A program made the position numbers and the translations under genes. From the NCBI GenBank assembly GCA_964556005.1, contig CAZKUR010000066.1:1-21314 (forward strand): 21,314 nt of DNA, given 5' to 3'. This document shows, in pieces, positions 1 to 9,154 of the stretch. Each line of letters opens with the position of its first letter. Position 1 is the first letter of the stretch. This DNA comes from CAZKUR01 sp964556005 (GTDB taxonomy: Bacteria > Bacteroidota > Ignavibacteria > Ignavibacteriales > Ignavibacteriaceae). Under the pieces are notes generated by a model. It saw nothing but the letters and a program-made list of their open reading frames with translations. It was not told the DNA's origin and ran no database searches.

Positions 1-1769
1 CTCTCAGCAAGATTTACTAGTTCATCAAGCCAACCTTTTTGCGGCGTAGTGTCATTATTTAAGAAAACGATATACTTCCCCCGAGCAATGGTTGCGCCCT
101 GGTTACACGCAATTGAGAATCCGTTATTTGTTTCATTATTTATTATCCTGATGTAGGGTTTGTACTTTTCTAACTGCACACCGGTATCATCGGTAGAGGC
201 ATTGTTAACAATTATTATTTCAAACTTGACGCACGGAAGATTTTTAAAGATAGAATTTAGACAAGAAATAGTATAATCAATTTTGTTAAATACAGGAATA
301 ACGATAGAACAAATAAAAGGGCTATCCGCTTTCATCCTTTCGGCTAATATAGAAAGGCTTTCTATTAAAGATGCATTTTTCTGTGGATTAAAATTTACAC
401 TATCAGTACTATGAACAGAAGGCTTACAGGCTCTAACATTTATGTTTACGGGATTAGGTTCATCCAGCCAGCATTTACTTTCTATGCTTTCAATTTTAAA
501 TCCGGCATCCTCAAGAATGTTTTTAACTTTATCTTTCGTAAAAATATCTTTATGAATTTGACCAAGTTTGTTTTGTTCTACGTATGCTCCATGAGTATAA
601 CGCATTACTTGTTCAAGGTCGAATAATTCTGAATTATTCCCCGGTTCATTATTTATATAGGCTTTCACAATCTCATCAAAATCCGGTATTGAATCAATTC
701 TTAGTATACCTTCCGGCTTCAAAATTCTAAACCATTCTTTTAAAGCAGGTATTTGTTCGAAAGAATATAAATGTTCAAACACAGCATTCATAAATATTTC
801 GTCGACTGAATTGTCTTCGAAATATTTTAAATCCGTAATATCAAGCTTAATATCTGCATTCTTGGCATAAAGATCGATGTTTATAAAACCATCAAGAATT
901 TTATTTCCACAACCAAGATGCAGCTTAATCTGTTCTTTATCTTTTATAAAATCATTATAAAAGAATTTTTTATTTAGCTTTAATTTTTCAAATAATTCTT
1001 TGGGGAATCTTTGTGAATCGAAAAGTTGAATCGCTCTCCATTCTGTAGGCCAAACCGGGTGAAAGTTTTTCAGCTTTCTGTTAAAATTCAAATAAATTTC
1101 ATTGTACCACTTATCCCAGTCTATATCGTTACAGTGCATGAATGCATGAACTTTTGCAAGAATATCAATATCCTCTTTTCTTAAATAAGAAAAATGAAGA
1201 ATTTCCGGCTCAAGATAATTCATCATTGTTTCTGCGGAACTGATTTTCCTAGCATTTAGAAAACGATTATCTACAAGTAAATTTATATAAAATAAATTCG
1301 TTTCATAAGGTGGTGCAACAACGAAACTTGCATCTTTTATGAATGTTAGATAAGGTATCCGCAGGGCCGATGGATTGTTTGCCTTAATAAATTTATAAAT
1401 ATTTTTAAAAGCATTTCCGATAAATATTTCATCGCAATCAATTATAAATGCACCCCAATGTCCTCTTGATTTGGAAATGTTAATCAAAAAATTTCTCTGC
1501 GTTTGTTCATCAGGGAAATTGTCTTTATATATTTCCAACTTATCGGCAAATTTCTCGCTGATTCTTTTCAGTACTTCTTCTGTTTCTGTTAAATCTGTTT
1601 TTTTACCGTTCCAGGGTTTTAGTGTTCTTGCAATTAAAATTTTATCAACGAAAGGATATACGCTTTGAATTGAATTTTCTAGAAAAAAATCATGAGTGTA
1701 CATTACATAATGAGCTACAAAGTTTTCCCTTTTAGCTTTATCCTGGTAGACAAAATTTTGTAAAGACAT
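1..1769 (-). CDS. Three-domain glycosyltransferase-methyltransferase-glycosyltransferase protein (C-terminus cut by window edge)
   Basis: Reading from the ATG at 1769, the frame stays open for 589 codons to the window edge, so the C-terminus is missing. Three parts are visible. Residues 1 to about 200 look like a GT2-related domain: an opening FVAHYVMYTHD, then DCDEIF near residue 110 as a DxD-like site. Residues about 280-440 form a class I SAM methyltransferase: LGCGN near 284, a following acidic IDLYA, and FEHLYS with WFRILKPEG, as in wcaG/rfb-type methyltransferases. From about residue 487 a second GT2 domain begins: SIVIPVFNK, then NNASTDDT, and LNNDTTP near 569, the nucleotide-sugar and metal site. 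Such fusions build O-antigen, capsule or glycan chains at the inner membrane face. It lies 97 bp downstream of a truncated nucleotidyltransferase gene on the same strand, which fits a polysaccharide cluster. The sugar specificity cannot be read from the sequence. Confidence 0.85.
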   Translation of the reverse strand, partial: MSLQNFVYQDKAKRENFVAHYVMYTHDFFLENSIQSVYPFVDKILIARTLKPWNGKKTDLTETEEVLKRISEKFADKLEIYKDNFPDEQTQRNFLINISKSRGHWGAFIIDCDEIFIGNAFKNIYKFIKANNPSALRIPYLTFIKDASFVVAPPYETNLFYINLLVDNRFLNARKISSAETMMNYLEPEILHFSYLRKEDIDILAKVHAFMHCNDIDWDKWYNEIYLNFNRKLKNFHPVWPTEWRAIQLFDSQRFPKELFEKLKLNKKFFYNDFIKDKEQIKLHLGCGNKILDGFINIDLYAKNADIKLDITDLKYFEDNSVDEIFMNAVFEHLYSFEQIPALKEWFRILKPEGILRIDSIPDFDEIVKAYINNEPGNNSELFDLEQVMRYTHGAYVEQNKLGQIHKDIFTKDKVKNILEDAGFKIESIESKCWLDEPNPVNINVRACKPSVHSTDSVNFNPQKNASLIESLSILAERMKADSPFICSIVIPVFNKIDYTISCLNSIFKNLPCVKFEIIIVNNASTDDTGVQLEKYKPYIRIINNETNNGFSIACNQGATIARGKYIVFLNNDTTPQKGWLDELVNLAE

Positions 1770-1866
1770 CTAAGAACCTTATTTTTTAATGGTAAACCTT
1801 TTCAGTAATAAAATTTTGGGACGAATTACGTGCGAAAAATCTTTCCTATATCATTCCATAAAAATT

Positions 1867-2250
1867 TCAATAGGTAAGCATAAATTGATTATCGCCGATA
1901 TATGGCTGCACTCTTTTTATTCTTCCACCGGTTTGCGTTTCACTGCCCGTATCAACCAAAGTAATTTTCCACGGCTCTGTGTAGTGATCGTGATAAGTGA
2001 TTTGATTTCCGTATTTAAAATCGAAGGTAATATCCGAGGTATGAAGGAAATAATTGGCAAAGAATTCTTTAATTAAATATCCGCGGTAGCCAAGACAAAT
2101 TATAAAATCGTTGAACCCGTAGTGTGAATAAATTTTCATAATATGCCAAAGAATCGGTTTTCCGCCTATTTCTATCATGGGTTTGGGTTTAAGATGCGAT
2201 TCTTCACTTATCCTTGTACCAAGCCCTCCTGCAAGTATTACTACTTTCAT
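1867..2250 (-). pseudogene. rfbF: Truncated glucose-1-phosphate cytidylyltransferase (RfbF-like)
   Basis: The N-terminus MKVVILAGGLGTRISEE, followed by KPKPMIEIGGKPILWHIM, is the nucleotide-binding signature of sugar-phosphate nucleotidyltransferases. YSHYGFNDFIICLGYRG is typical of RfbF/DdhA, which makes CDP-glucose for 3,6-dideoxyhexose synthesis. The reading frame stops after FMLTY at about residue 127, whereas the family is about 255 residues. The stop falls exactly where the metal-binding GDG motif should follow, so the product cannot be an active enzyme of this type. I found no continuation of the family in the three frames between the stop and the next gene. This looks like a 3' deletion rather than a single frameshift. 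I chose the ATG at 2250, preceded by GGAAG, over a GTG two codons upstream. Identity as a nucleotidyltransferase is firm; the exact nucleotide is inferred. Confidence 0.75.
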
Positions 2251-2673
2251 AATCACTTCCGTTTCTCTGAAATTTGTTTGTTATTTTAACTTCATTTCAA
2301 ATTCAATTTCAAACTATACTTTAATCTAAACCGCAATAGAAGTAAACTTTTTATTTTTTAATTTTCAAACGGTTTGGTTTACCCAATATCTATACCATTA
2401 AAAAAATTGATTAATTTTATGTTTTTAAAATTGGGAAAGGGTTTTTATTGGAAGCATGGCTATTATTAACCATAGATGAAAATTCCAATATCTTGAAATC
2501 ATCACAATTTTTTGAGAAGAAAATGTATGTTTTCGTTGTACTTTAATCTTTTAATATATTCGACCGGAGAAGGGTAAAGTAAAAAAAACTCTAAGCCCCT
2601 GTTTAAACTTTATTTTTACCCTTAGTTAAATTAATCTTTAAATATTTACCCTCATTTAATTCAATACCAATAA
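2251..2673. other. Intergenic stretch, no gene seen
   Basis: About 420 bp of very AT-rich DNA separates two minus-strand genes. I saw no tRNA-like fold, no convincing open frame and no strong hairpin. It probably holds the promoter of the downstream polysaccharide genes (an AT-rich stretch with TATAGTTTG on the minus strand near 2310 is the best candidate, but its spacing is poor). Confidence 0.4.
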
Positions 2674-4512
2674 CTAAATTTTTAAAGCCAAGATCTCTTT
2701 TGTTTCTTCCTCTATTAATTTATCCTCTTGAATTTTCAGTTCTTCTTGTTTCTTAATCTTTTCTTTATTCAAATCCTCAATTATATTTTGAGCATGCTCA
2801 ATAAGAACGGTATATTCCTGAATGGTCTTTTGAATTCGCAGATCGGATTCTTTCTTTAATGTTTGCAGCCTATATTCTTTTTCTTTATTAAGCCTGTTTA
2901 TTTTGCGCAGCAGTCTATTTTTAACATTAGATCTATCCATTAAGCTGATTCCAGCAAAAAATGCTGCTGCAAGAAAACCAACAAAAAATGAAAGTAAGCT
3001 CCATTTTATTCCGGTTGACATTGATACTAAAAATAAATTTTTCATTTCCGAAATATTTGTAATACTGCTGCCGTAATATCCGGCGCAGCCTCCCATAAAA
3101 AATACCATAAATGACAAAATAACATCGTAAACCATAAATTTTTTGAAGGAATTAGCAGGATTTAATTTTGAATCGTTCTTTAGATTGGAAATCTCCTCTT
3201 CGATTTCAAATATTTCATTATTAATTTTTTTCTCCATAGAATTGAGAGATTGCTGCAACTTGCTGTTTACTTCCTTTTTTATTTCTTCCAAGTTTTGGGT
3301 TAAATGCTTCGCAGTGTTTGTTCTCTCAACAATTTCGTTTGCAAACGGTTTAGTCGCCGAATTTATAGATTCATAATGATGCTCTTTAATAAGTTCGCAC
3401 ATTTGATCTATTAAATTATTAAATAAGGAGGTTACTTCACCTGCTAAATCAACCAACAAAATATGATCTTTATTTTTACTTTCGTTGAGTAACTTGTCTA
3501 AAAAACTAATCTTGCTTTTCGAATCGGCCAAGTACTCGGCGTTAATCTCAAGGTAACCGAAAGAATTTAATTTGTCTTTAAGAAAATTTAATGCTTTATG
3601 ATTTTTTGAATGCTTCTCTTTAATAAAATTAATAAAGAATGGAGCAACAGCTAAGAAATCTTTTTGAGCAAAAATCAATCTGGAAAACGAATGCTTAAGA
3701 AAAAATTTGATAAGCGGGATATTCATTAATTCAGCAGCGTACAATATCTTGTTCTTGTCATTTTCATAAATTTCCTTTAAATAATTTTCACATGATTCGT
3801 TTTGCTCTTCACGAGCATTGCAAATCGCAAGATAAAATTTCGGTAATTTGGCATCTGTCTTGCTTAAATGAGCTTGATTAAAATATGTGCCGGCATTTTC
3901 GGTGTCACTTAACATCAAGTAGGAGTAACCGATTAAAATATCGATATAATAATTAATTTCTTCTTTCCAGATCGATTCAAGCTTTATTCTTGCAGTTATT
4001 TGGCGGGATTTTTTGAAAAGATTGATGGATTCCGATGGATTAAATAAAGACGAATCATACATATATATTAAAGCAACATAAATATGAAGAAGGAGATCGT
4101 CTTTGTTAATGTTTCTCTGATATAATTGAAGGATGCTGCTTGCCGAATATTTCTTCTCAAGCTTCATTTCAGTTAGCAGCCATTTACTGTAAGAATCACT
4201 TAAGGATTTATAATAGTTTGCACTTTGATTAAAATATTTGCTATAGAAATGTCTTAAATATTTATTTAATGGTGATTCCAACAACGGGAAAACGGGAGCT
4301 TCATCAATCCCTAAAAATAATTCGCTGTACTCATCAGGAATTTTAAATGAATAAAATTTGGAATAATCTTTAATCAAGCGGGAATAACTTAATGTTTGAC
4401 TTTCATCAAAATTAAAAAATTCTTTCCCTACATTCTTAAATTCATATGTCAAAACCTGAATTTCATCTATTTCCGGCTCATTCGATATTTCATTAATTAC
4501 ATTTATCGGCAT
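2674..4512 (-). CDS. Hypothetical coiled-coil membrane protein with helical-repeat-like N-terminus
   Basis: I do not recognise this 612-residue protein as a named family. The N-terminal 350 residues are helix-rich and contain TPR-like stretches (for example YFNQAHLSKTDAKLPKFYLA near 210-230), a pattern of protein-protein interaction scaffolds. Residues about 395-450 are a charged coiled coil (NLEEIKKEVNSKL and onward). Two hydrophobic segments follow, about 460-480 (VILSFMVFFMGGCAGYYG) and 503-524 (SLLSFFVGFLAAAFFAGISL), joined by a short loop. The last 85 residues are another very charged coiled coil. This gives a hairpin anchor with both coiled coils on the same, probably cytoplasmic, side. 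No catalytic motif is visible. It stands alone, with about 290 and 420 bp of non-coding DNA on its two sides, so context says little. The ATG at 4512 is the only sensible start. Confidence 0.7.
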   Translation of the reverse strand: MPINVINEISNEPEIDEIQVLTYEFKNVGKEFFNFDESQTLSYSRLIKDYSKFYSFKIPDEYSELFLGIDEAPVFPLLESPLNKYLRHFYSKYFNQSANYYKSLSDSYSKWLLTEMKLEKKYSASSILQLYQRNINKDDLLLHIYVALIYMYDSSLFNPSESINLFKKSRQITARIKLESIWKEEINYYIDILIGYSYLMLSDTENAGTYFNQAHLSKTDAKLPKFYLAICNAREEQNESCENYLKEIYENDKNKILYAAELMNIPLIKFFLKHSFSRLIFAQKDFLAVAPFFINFIKEKHSKNHKALNFLKDKLNSFGYLEINAEYLADSKSKISFLDKLLNESKNKDHILLVDLAGEVTSLFNNLIDQMCELIKEHHYESINSATKPFANEIVERTNTAKHLTQNLEEIKKEVNSKLQQSLNSMEKKINNEIFEIEEEISNLKNDSKLNPANSFKKFMVYDVILSFMVFFMGGCAGYYGSSITNISEMKNLFLVSMSTGIKWSLLSFFVGFLAAAFFAGISLMDRSNVKNRLLRKINRLNKEKEYRLQTLKKESDLRIQKTIQEYTVLIEHAQNIIEDLNKEKIKKQEELKIQEDKLIEEETKEILALKI

Positions 4513-4650
4513 TATTAAAATTCAAAAATATTTTACTCCACTTCTATTATCGATTTTATTTGCCGATTGTTTAATACAAATTAGTAGAAAGAGCTTATTT
4601 GGAGATTTTGGAGATACGTCAGTTTTTTTGAACAAAAGTATGATTAATTC

Positions 4651-4724
4651 TTGAGGTTATTTTGTCCTCATATTTATTTCAACCACCATAATAAATAACA
4701 AATTTCGACCTGTTTTAACCTCAA
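4651..4724. repeat. Short inverted repeat in the 4513-4804 intergenic region
   Basis: TTGAGGTTA at 4651-4659 is matched by its complement TAACCTCAA at 4716-4724, 56 bp apart. A shorter TGAGG/CCTCA pair lies inside the first arm. The surrounding 290 bp between two minus-strand genes hold no open frame that looks coding. The function is unknown; it could be a weak operator or a chance pairing in AT-rich DNA. Confidence 0.3.
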
Positions 4725-4804
4725 AAAAAATATTTACATTAAGGTTATGGTTAAGCAAAGTTATAATACGAGAAAAGGTTTTTAAGATATAATAAAATAA
4801 ATAA

Positions 4805-5266
4805 TTATTTTGCCCGGGCAATTCTTATTGCATTTATGCTGAAATAAACCATAATATATGAGATAAAAGCTAATGCAATTCCAATAATAAAACTGCCTAA
4901 TAAAATTAATGGCATGCTGTTTGTTACAAAACCGAAAATACTGCTTACCGAAGGATTTGATAAGAGATGGTTTATTCCGCCGTTGGATAAACTGCTGCCT
5001 GTGATAAAGCGCCCGATATCCAATGAAAAAATGTAAATCGGAATTACGGTAAGAGGATTTGATACGTAAGTTGCTCCCCACACAATTAAAGCATTGCTCC
5101 GTGTTAACATTGCAAGCGGAACAGCTGCAAATGTTTGGAACCCTGCCGGCACAAAAATGCCGATAAATATACCCATAGAAACACTTAATGCAATTTGGGC
5201 CGGGTTTTGAACTTTAATTATTTTTTTAAAAGAACCTTTTAGTTCGGAAATCTTTTTCAACTTCAT
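4805..5266 (-). CDS. DUF2062 family membrane protein
   Basis: The 153-residue product matches the DUF2062 pattern: a short basic N-terminus, then QIALSVSMGIFIGIFVPAGFQT (first membrane segment), a second segment with the conserved VSNPLTVIPIY, and a final long hydrophobic helix near the C-terminus (MPLILLGSFIIGIALAFISY). These are small inner-membrane proteins of unknown biochemistry, often found near glycosyltransferases or lipid and envelope genes. That fits the GT4 gene 140 bp upstream on the same strand. I chose the ATG at 5266 (MKLKKISELKG) over a TTG two codons earlier. The family call is confident; the function is not known. Confidence 0.8.
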   Translation of the reverse strand: MKLKKISELKGSFKKIIKVQNPAQIALSVSMGIFIGIFVPAGFQTFAAVPLAMLTRSNALIVWGATYVSNPLTVIPIYIFSLDIGRFITGSSLSNGGINHLLSNPSVSSIFGFVTNSMPLILLGSFIIGIALAFISYIMVYFSINAIRIARAK

Positions 5267-5405
5267 TCTCAATTGATTATTATTAAACTATTCCAAAATA
5301 AACGCTAAAGATTAACTAACGATTACCAAGATGTTAAATAATTATTTCGGATTTCAAATTTGGTTTTTACTGTAAAATATATTTCTAATGTTTTTGAGCA
5401 GCTTG

Positions 5406-6554
5406 CTATGCAGCCTTTATGGAAGAGAGGTAATTACGCAGTATTTCCTCATACCTATTAAAAAGTTTCACAAATATTTTTTCCCATGTTTGTTCTTGTG
5501 AAAATGCATATGCCAGTTCGGAAATTTGGGTTCTTTTTGCCGGGTTATCAATTAAAAGAAAAAGTTTTTCCGCAAGGTTTTGAGCGTCTCTCGGCTCGGC
5601 AATTAAACCTGTAATATCTTCATTTATAATTCCGTAAGCACCTCCTTGTCTCGCACAAACAGGAGGAATCTTCGATGCCATCGCTTCTAAAGTAACATTA
5701 CCAAAAGTTTCGGTTGTTGAGGGAAAAACAAAAATATCACTCGATGCGTAAGCGGTTGATAAATCTTTCCCGGATTGATAACCTAAGAAAATTGCACCCG
5801 GCATTAATTCTTTTAATTCTTCTCTAACAGGCCCATCGCCGGCTAAAACAAATTTAACATTCTTTCTCTTTTCCGAAACTATTTTATAGCTTTCAGCTAA
5901 CGTATGCAAATCTTTTTCCCAAACTAATCTTCCTGCAAAAAGAGCTACAATTTTTCCTTCCGCTCCTATCTTCTTTTTCCAATCCGGATTTTTGTACGAA
6001 GGATTGAATAATTTTGAGTCGACTCCATGAGGAAGATATTCAACACTTTCAAAACCATGCTGCTTTAATTCTTCCATGATTGGGATTGAGGGAACAAACA
6101 CAGCATCACATTTATTATATAAAGAAGAAAGGTAGCTCCAGCTGAATAATTCAAGTGCTTTTATCTTATAATATTTTGCATAGCTCGGGAAGTGCGTATG
6201 ATAAGTGGCGACCACCGGTATATGATTTTTATTTGCATATTTGACAGCCGCATATCCCAATGAACAGGGACTGTTTATGTGAATAATATCAGGATTAAAA
6301 CTTTTCAGCTCATTCTCAAAATATCTTGTACCGGGTACAGCAAATTTATATTCTCTATTAAGCGGGAATGTAACCGAAGGCACTTGAAACATTCTAACCT
6401 TTTGTTCCTCTTTCGGAATTATGGGAGAGAAAAAGACGGAATCTATATTTTCATTGACGACTGCATCAATTAACCTGTATAAAACTCGTGTTACCCCGTC
6501 CTGCCCGGGTTTCATCGTTCCTGCAAAGTAGGCAACTTTTAATTTTCTACTCAT
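5406..6554 (-). CDS. GT4 family glycosyltransferase (MgtA/PimB-like)
   Basis: This 382-residue protein has the GT-B layout of family 4. The N-terminal acceptor domain carries the glycine-rich GTMKPGQDGVTRVLYRL (residues 12-28) and HTHFPSY near 119. The C-terminal donor domain carries LPHGVDSKLFNP (174-185), ALFAGRLVWEKDL (204-216), VLAGDGP (236-242) and the EX7E pair E282/E290 in TETFGNVTLEAM. It resembles GDP-mannose-dependent alpha-mannosyltransferases that modify glycolipids or glycans at the cytoplasmic membrane face, but the sugar is inferred only. The ATG at 6554 gives a full-length N-terminus. It is divergent from the glycosidase-like gene, with about 240 bp between their starts, so the two may share a control region. 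It lies upstream of the DUF2062 gene and may be cotranscribed with it. Confidence 0.9.
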   Translation of the reverse strand: MSRKLKVAYFAGTMKPGQDGVTRVLYRLIDAVVNENIDSVFFSPIIPKEEQKVRMFQVPSVTFPLNREYKFAVPGTRYFENELKSFNPDIIHINSPCSLGYAAVKYANKNHIPVVATYHTHFPSYAKYYKIKALELFSWSYLSSLYNKCDAVFVPSIPIMEELKQHGFESVEYLPHGVDSKLFNPSYKNPDWKKKIGAEGKIVALFAGRLVWEKDLHTLAESYKIVSEKRKNVKFVLAGDGPVREELKELMPGAIFLGYQSGKDLSTAYASSDIFVFPSTTETFGNVTLEAMASKIPPVCARQGGAYGIINEDITGLIAEPRDAQNLAEKLFLLIDNPAKRTQISELAYAFSQEQTWEKIFVKLFNRYEEILRNYLSSIKAA

Positions 6555-6798
6555 TTAATTTTTTGTCTTCGATTTCTTTTGGAATAGGATAAACTGCAAA
6601 ATAAATGCTATTAGAGAAATTAAGAAATATCCTGTTGCTTGCACTTTACACCTGTCACTTTGTTCCTTTTACGATGGAAAAATAAAATTCGAATGTTATT
6701 GTATCATTAAATTGGTGTTAAATGATAGTTAAAAAACAATCCACTTGTTGCATCTCAAATTCAATATTTTAATATTTGGCTGTCTTATAACATTTGAT

Positions 6799-9129
6799 GT
6801 GAATTTGAAACTATTTCATCATATTTTCAATTGGTTAGGGGCCAAATTCGATATCCCTCCTATTGCTTTAAGGATGTTCAAAGCATCCAATGATATCAGT
6901 GGTATTGATAAAAGAACTTTGCCGACAGAATTAATCCCTCTAAATTCAATCCAGCTTTCGCGTGGACTATTGAATTATACTGTGATTCAAAGCAGGTTGA
7001 ATTGGCTGCTTCCTTTCTGGGCAGTTAAACAGTATAACCCTGAGAGCAAATCATTTATTCCCCGGTCTCACCTTGGCCTGTCCATGAATCTTACCAACAG
7101 AAATTGGACTGCGGTAGGTAACCCCGAATGCAATTTAGAACCCATTGTCGATCCTCGCGGAATGATTACTCCGTTTGTAAACGGATGGTCGATAGATATA
7201 TGGTTGCAACAGGGAAAAAAGATTTTCTTTCCGTCAAAAGAAAAAAATGTTAAGCAAAGTCTCGTTAATGATTTGCCGATTGTAAAAACCGAATATCTTT
7301 TTGAAAAAATAAAAGCTGAAGCTATCGTTTCCGTTAAAGGGAAAAAATTGCAAATCAAAATATGTGCAGAAGGCTGCTCTGAAAATCAAAGTTTAATAAT
7401 TGCAATTCGTCCTTTTAACCCGGAGGGGATCTCCCTTCTCAATACAATAGAATTTAAAGATGATTTCTTTCTTATCGATAAAGAAATAATTGAATTCGAT
7501 AAACATCCGGATTTTATATATTGCTCAAATTTCGAATGCGGAGATTCTTCCAATATTTTGGAAGACTTGGAAAATCATGAGCCGGTTTATTCGACTTACT
7601 GCAAAACAGGTCTTGCAAACGCAGTTGCTGTATTTAATTTTAAAGACAATCTTGCTTTAAACATTAGCTGCATTTTAGAAAAAGATAATTCGAATTCCAC
7701 TTTTCCCGAACCGGAAGAATATTGGTTAAATCTTTTAAAACAGGGTACTGAAATAATTACTCCGGATGAAAAGCTTAATTCAATTTTAAAATCCTCAATT
7801 TCAACTGTACTTCTTTTCTGCGATGAAAAAATTATTACGCCGGGTCCTTTTACTTATCACCAATTTTGGTTTAGGGATGCGGCTTACATGCTTTATGCAT
7901 TAGATAGGTTCGGGTTTCACAATTTCAGCAAACGGATAATTGAAACATTCGCAAACCGGCAGGATAAAAACGGATATTTCCGTTCTCAGAAAGGCGAATG
8001 GGATTCCAACGGACAAGCAGTGTGGACAAATTTCCAGCACGCTATTTTAACTGATGATATTTCTTTCCTCCAAAGTAATTTTGATTCCCTGCTGAAAGGA
8101 ATTGAGTGGATTGATAAAGCAAGAATAAAAGATCCGTCTTTAAGAGGGAAAAACGTTTACGGACTTTTGCCTAAGGGCCTCAGTGCAGAACATGTCGGTT
8201 TGGCCGATTACTATTTCTGGGATAATTTCTGGTCGTTAGCAGGAATTAAATCTTTTATTATAATAGCTGAGATTTTAAACAAACATGAAGTAAAAACGTA
8301 TGCTCAATCGCTGTTAAAAGAATATGAAAACGATGTCATACTAGCGATAAAAAATGTTCAGAAAAAATATAAAACTAATTCAATTACTTCATCTGCAACA
8401 AGAGGAATCGACTGCGGAATAATCGGTTCAATATGTGCAAGCTATCCATTGCAGTTGTTCGCTCCTGAAGACACAAAAATTCTGTTAGCACTCGATATTC
8501 TTGCGGATAAGTATTTTTATAAAGGAATGTTTTTTCAACATTTTATTCATTCCGGCATGAATTCATATTTAACAATGCAGATAGCGCACTCTTATCTTTA
8601 TTCAGGTAGAAGAGAAAAATTTACTGAGATTTTTAATTCTGTAATTGATCGAGCTTCACCGACAAATAATTTCCCAGAAGCAATACATCCGACAACAGGC
8701 GGCGGATGCATGGGCGACGGGCATCATGGATGGGCAGCATCCGAAATTCTTCTTGCTGCGGCAGATGCATTTGCATATGAATATGAAAATGAAATTTATC
8801 TCTTAGCCGGAATTCCCGTAGAGTGGTTCGATGAAGGAAAAACTTTCTCAATAAAAAATTTAAAACTGAAAGCAGGAACTATCAGTATAAATTGTTTATC
8901 AGATCAAAATGAAATTAAGCTCGGAATCATTTTTGAAAAGAACAAACTTGTAACCGCAAATAAATTTATAATCAAGATTCCTCTAATAATTGAAATGCCT
9001 CAGTTGAATTGTTCTAAAATAAAATTTGAAAACGGGGAATCGATTGTTACATGTTCACCATTCTCTATTCAATTGAATTTTTTCAAAAGTACAGCCAAAG
9101 CTACTAACACTATACAACAGTCCTTCTAA
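6799..9129 (+). CDS. Six-hairpin glycosidase-like protein (amylo-alpha-1,6-glucosidase/GH15-like fold)
   Basis: This large protein (about 776 residues from the GTG at 6799) has an N-terminal beta-rich half and a C-terminal (alpha/alpha)6-barrel-like half. The barrel carries WFRDAAYMLYALDRFGF (from 7867), WDSNGQAVW (about 8000-8025), YFWDNFWSLAG (about 8211-8245) and GGCMGDGHHGWAASEILL (about 8700-8755). The conserved W-x-RDA and the late acidic residue resemble catalytic sites of glucoamylase and glycogen-debranching glycosidases. The likely role is hydrolysis or trimming of a glucan or mannose-type glycan. No clear signal peptide is seen. The start is uncertain: a TTG at 6745, the GTG at 6799 and an ATG at 6874 are all in frame. 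I prefer 6799 because residues such as FNWLGAKFDIPPIALRMFK between 6799 and 6874 look protein-like. The gene ends 25 bp from the convergent small gene. Confidence 0.75.
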   Translation: MNLKLFHHIFNWLGAKFDIPPIALRMFKASNDISGIDKRTLPTELIPLNSIQLSRGLLNYTVIQSRLNWLLPFWAVKQYNPESKSFIPRSHLGLSMNLTNRNWTAVGNPECNLEPIVDPRGMITPFVNGWSIDIWLQQGKKIFFPSKEKNVKQSLVNDLPIVKTEYLFEKIKAEAIVSVKGKKLQIKICAEGCSENQSLIIAIRPFNPEGISLLNTIEFKDDFFLIDKEIIEFDKHPDFIYCSNFECGDSSNILEDLENHEPVYSTYCKTGLANAVAVFNFKDNLALNISCILEKDNSNSTFPEPEEYWLNLLKQGTEIITPDEKLNSILKSSISTVLLFCDEKIITPGPFTYHQFWFRDAAYMLYALDRFGFHNFSKRIIETFANRQDKNGYFRSQKGEWDSNGQAVWTNFQHAILTDDISFLQSNFDSLLKGIEWIDKARIKDPSLRGKNVYGLLPKGLSAEHVGLADYYFWDNFWSLAGIKSFIIIAEILNKHEVKTYAQSLLKEYENDVILAIKNVQKKYKTNSITSSATRGIDCGIIGSICASYPLQLFAPEDTKILLALDILADKYFYKGMFFQHFIHSGMNSYLTMQIAHSYLYSGRREKFTEIFNSVIDRASPTNNFPEAIHPTTGGGCMGDGHHGWAASEILLAAADAFAYEYENEIYLLAGIPVEWFDEGKTFSIKNLKLKAGTISINCLSDQNEIKLGIIFEKNKLVTANKFIIKIPLIIEMPQLNCSKIKFENGESIVTCSPFSIQLNFFKSTAKATNTIQQSF

Positions 9130-9154
9130 TTTCGGATTTGCGGAATTCGGATAG

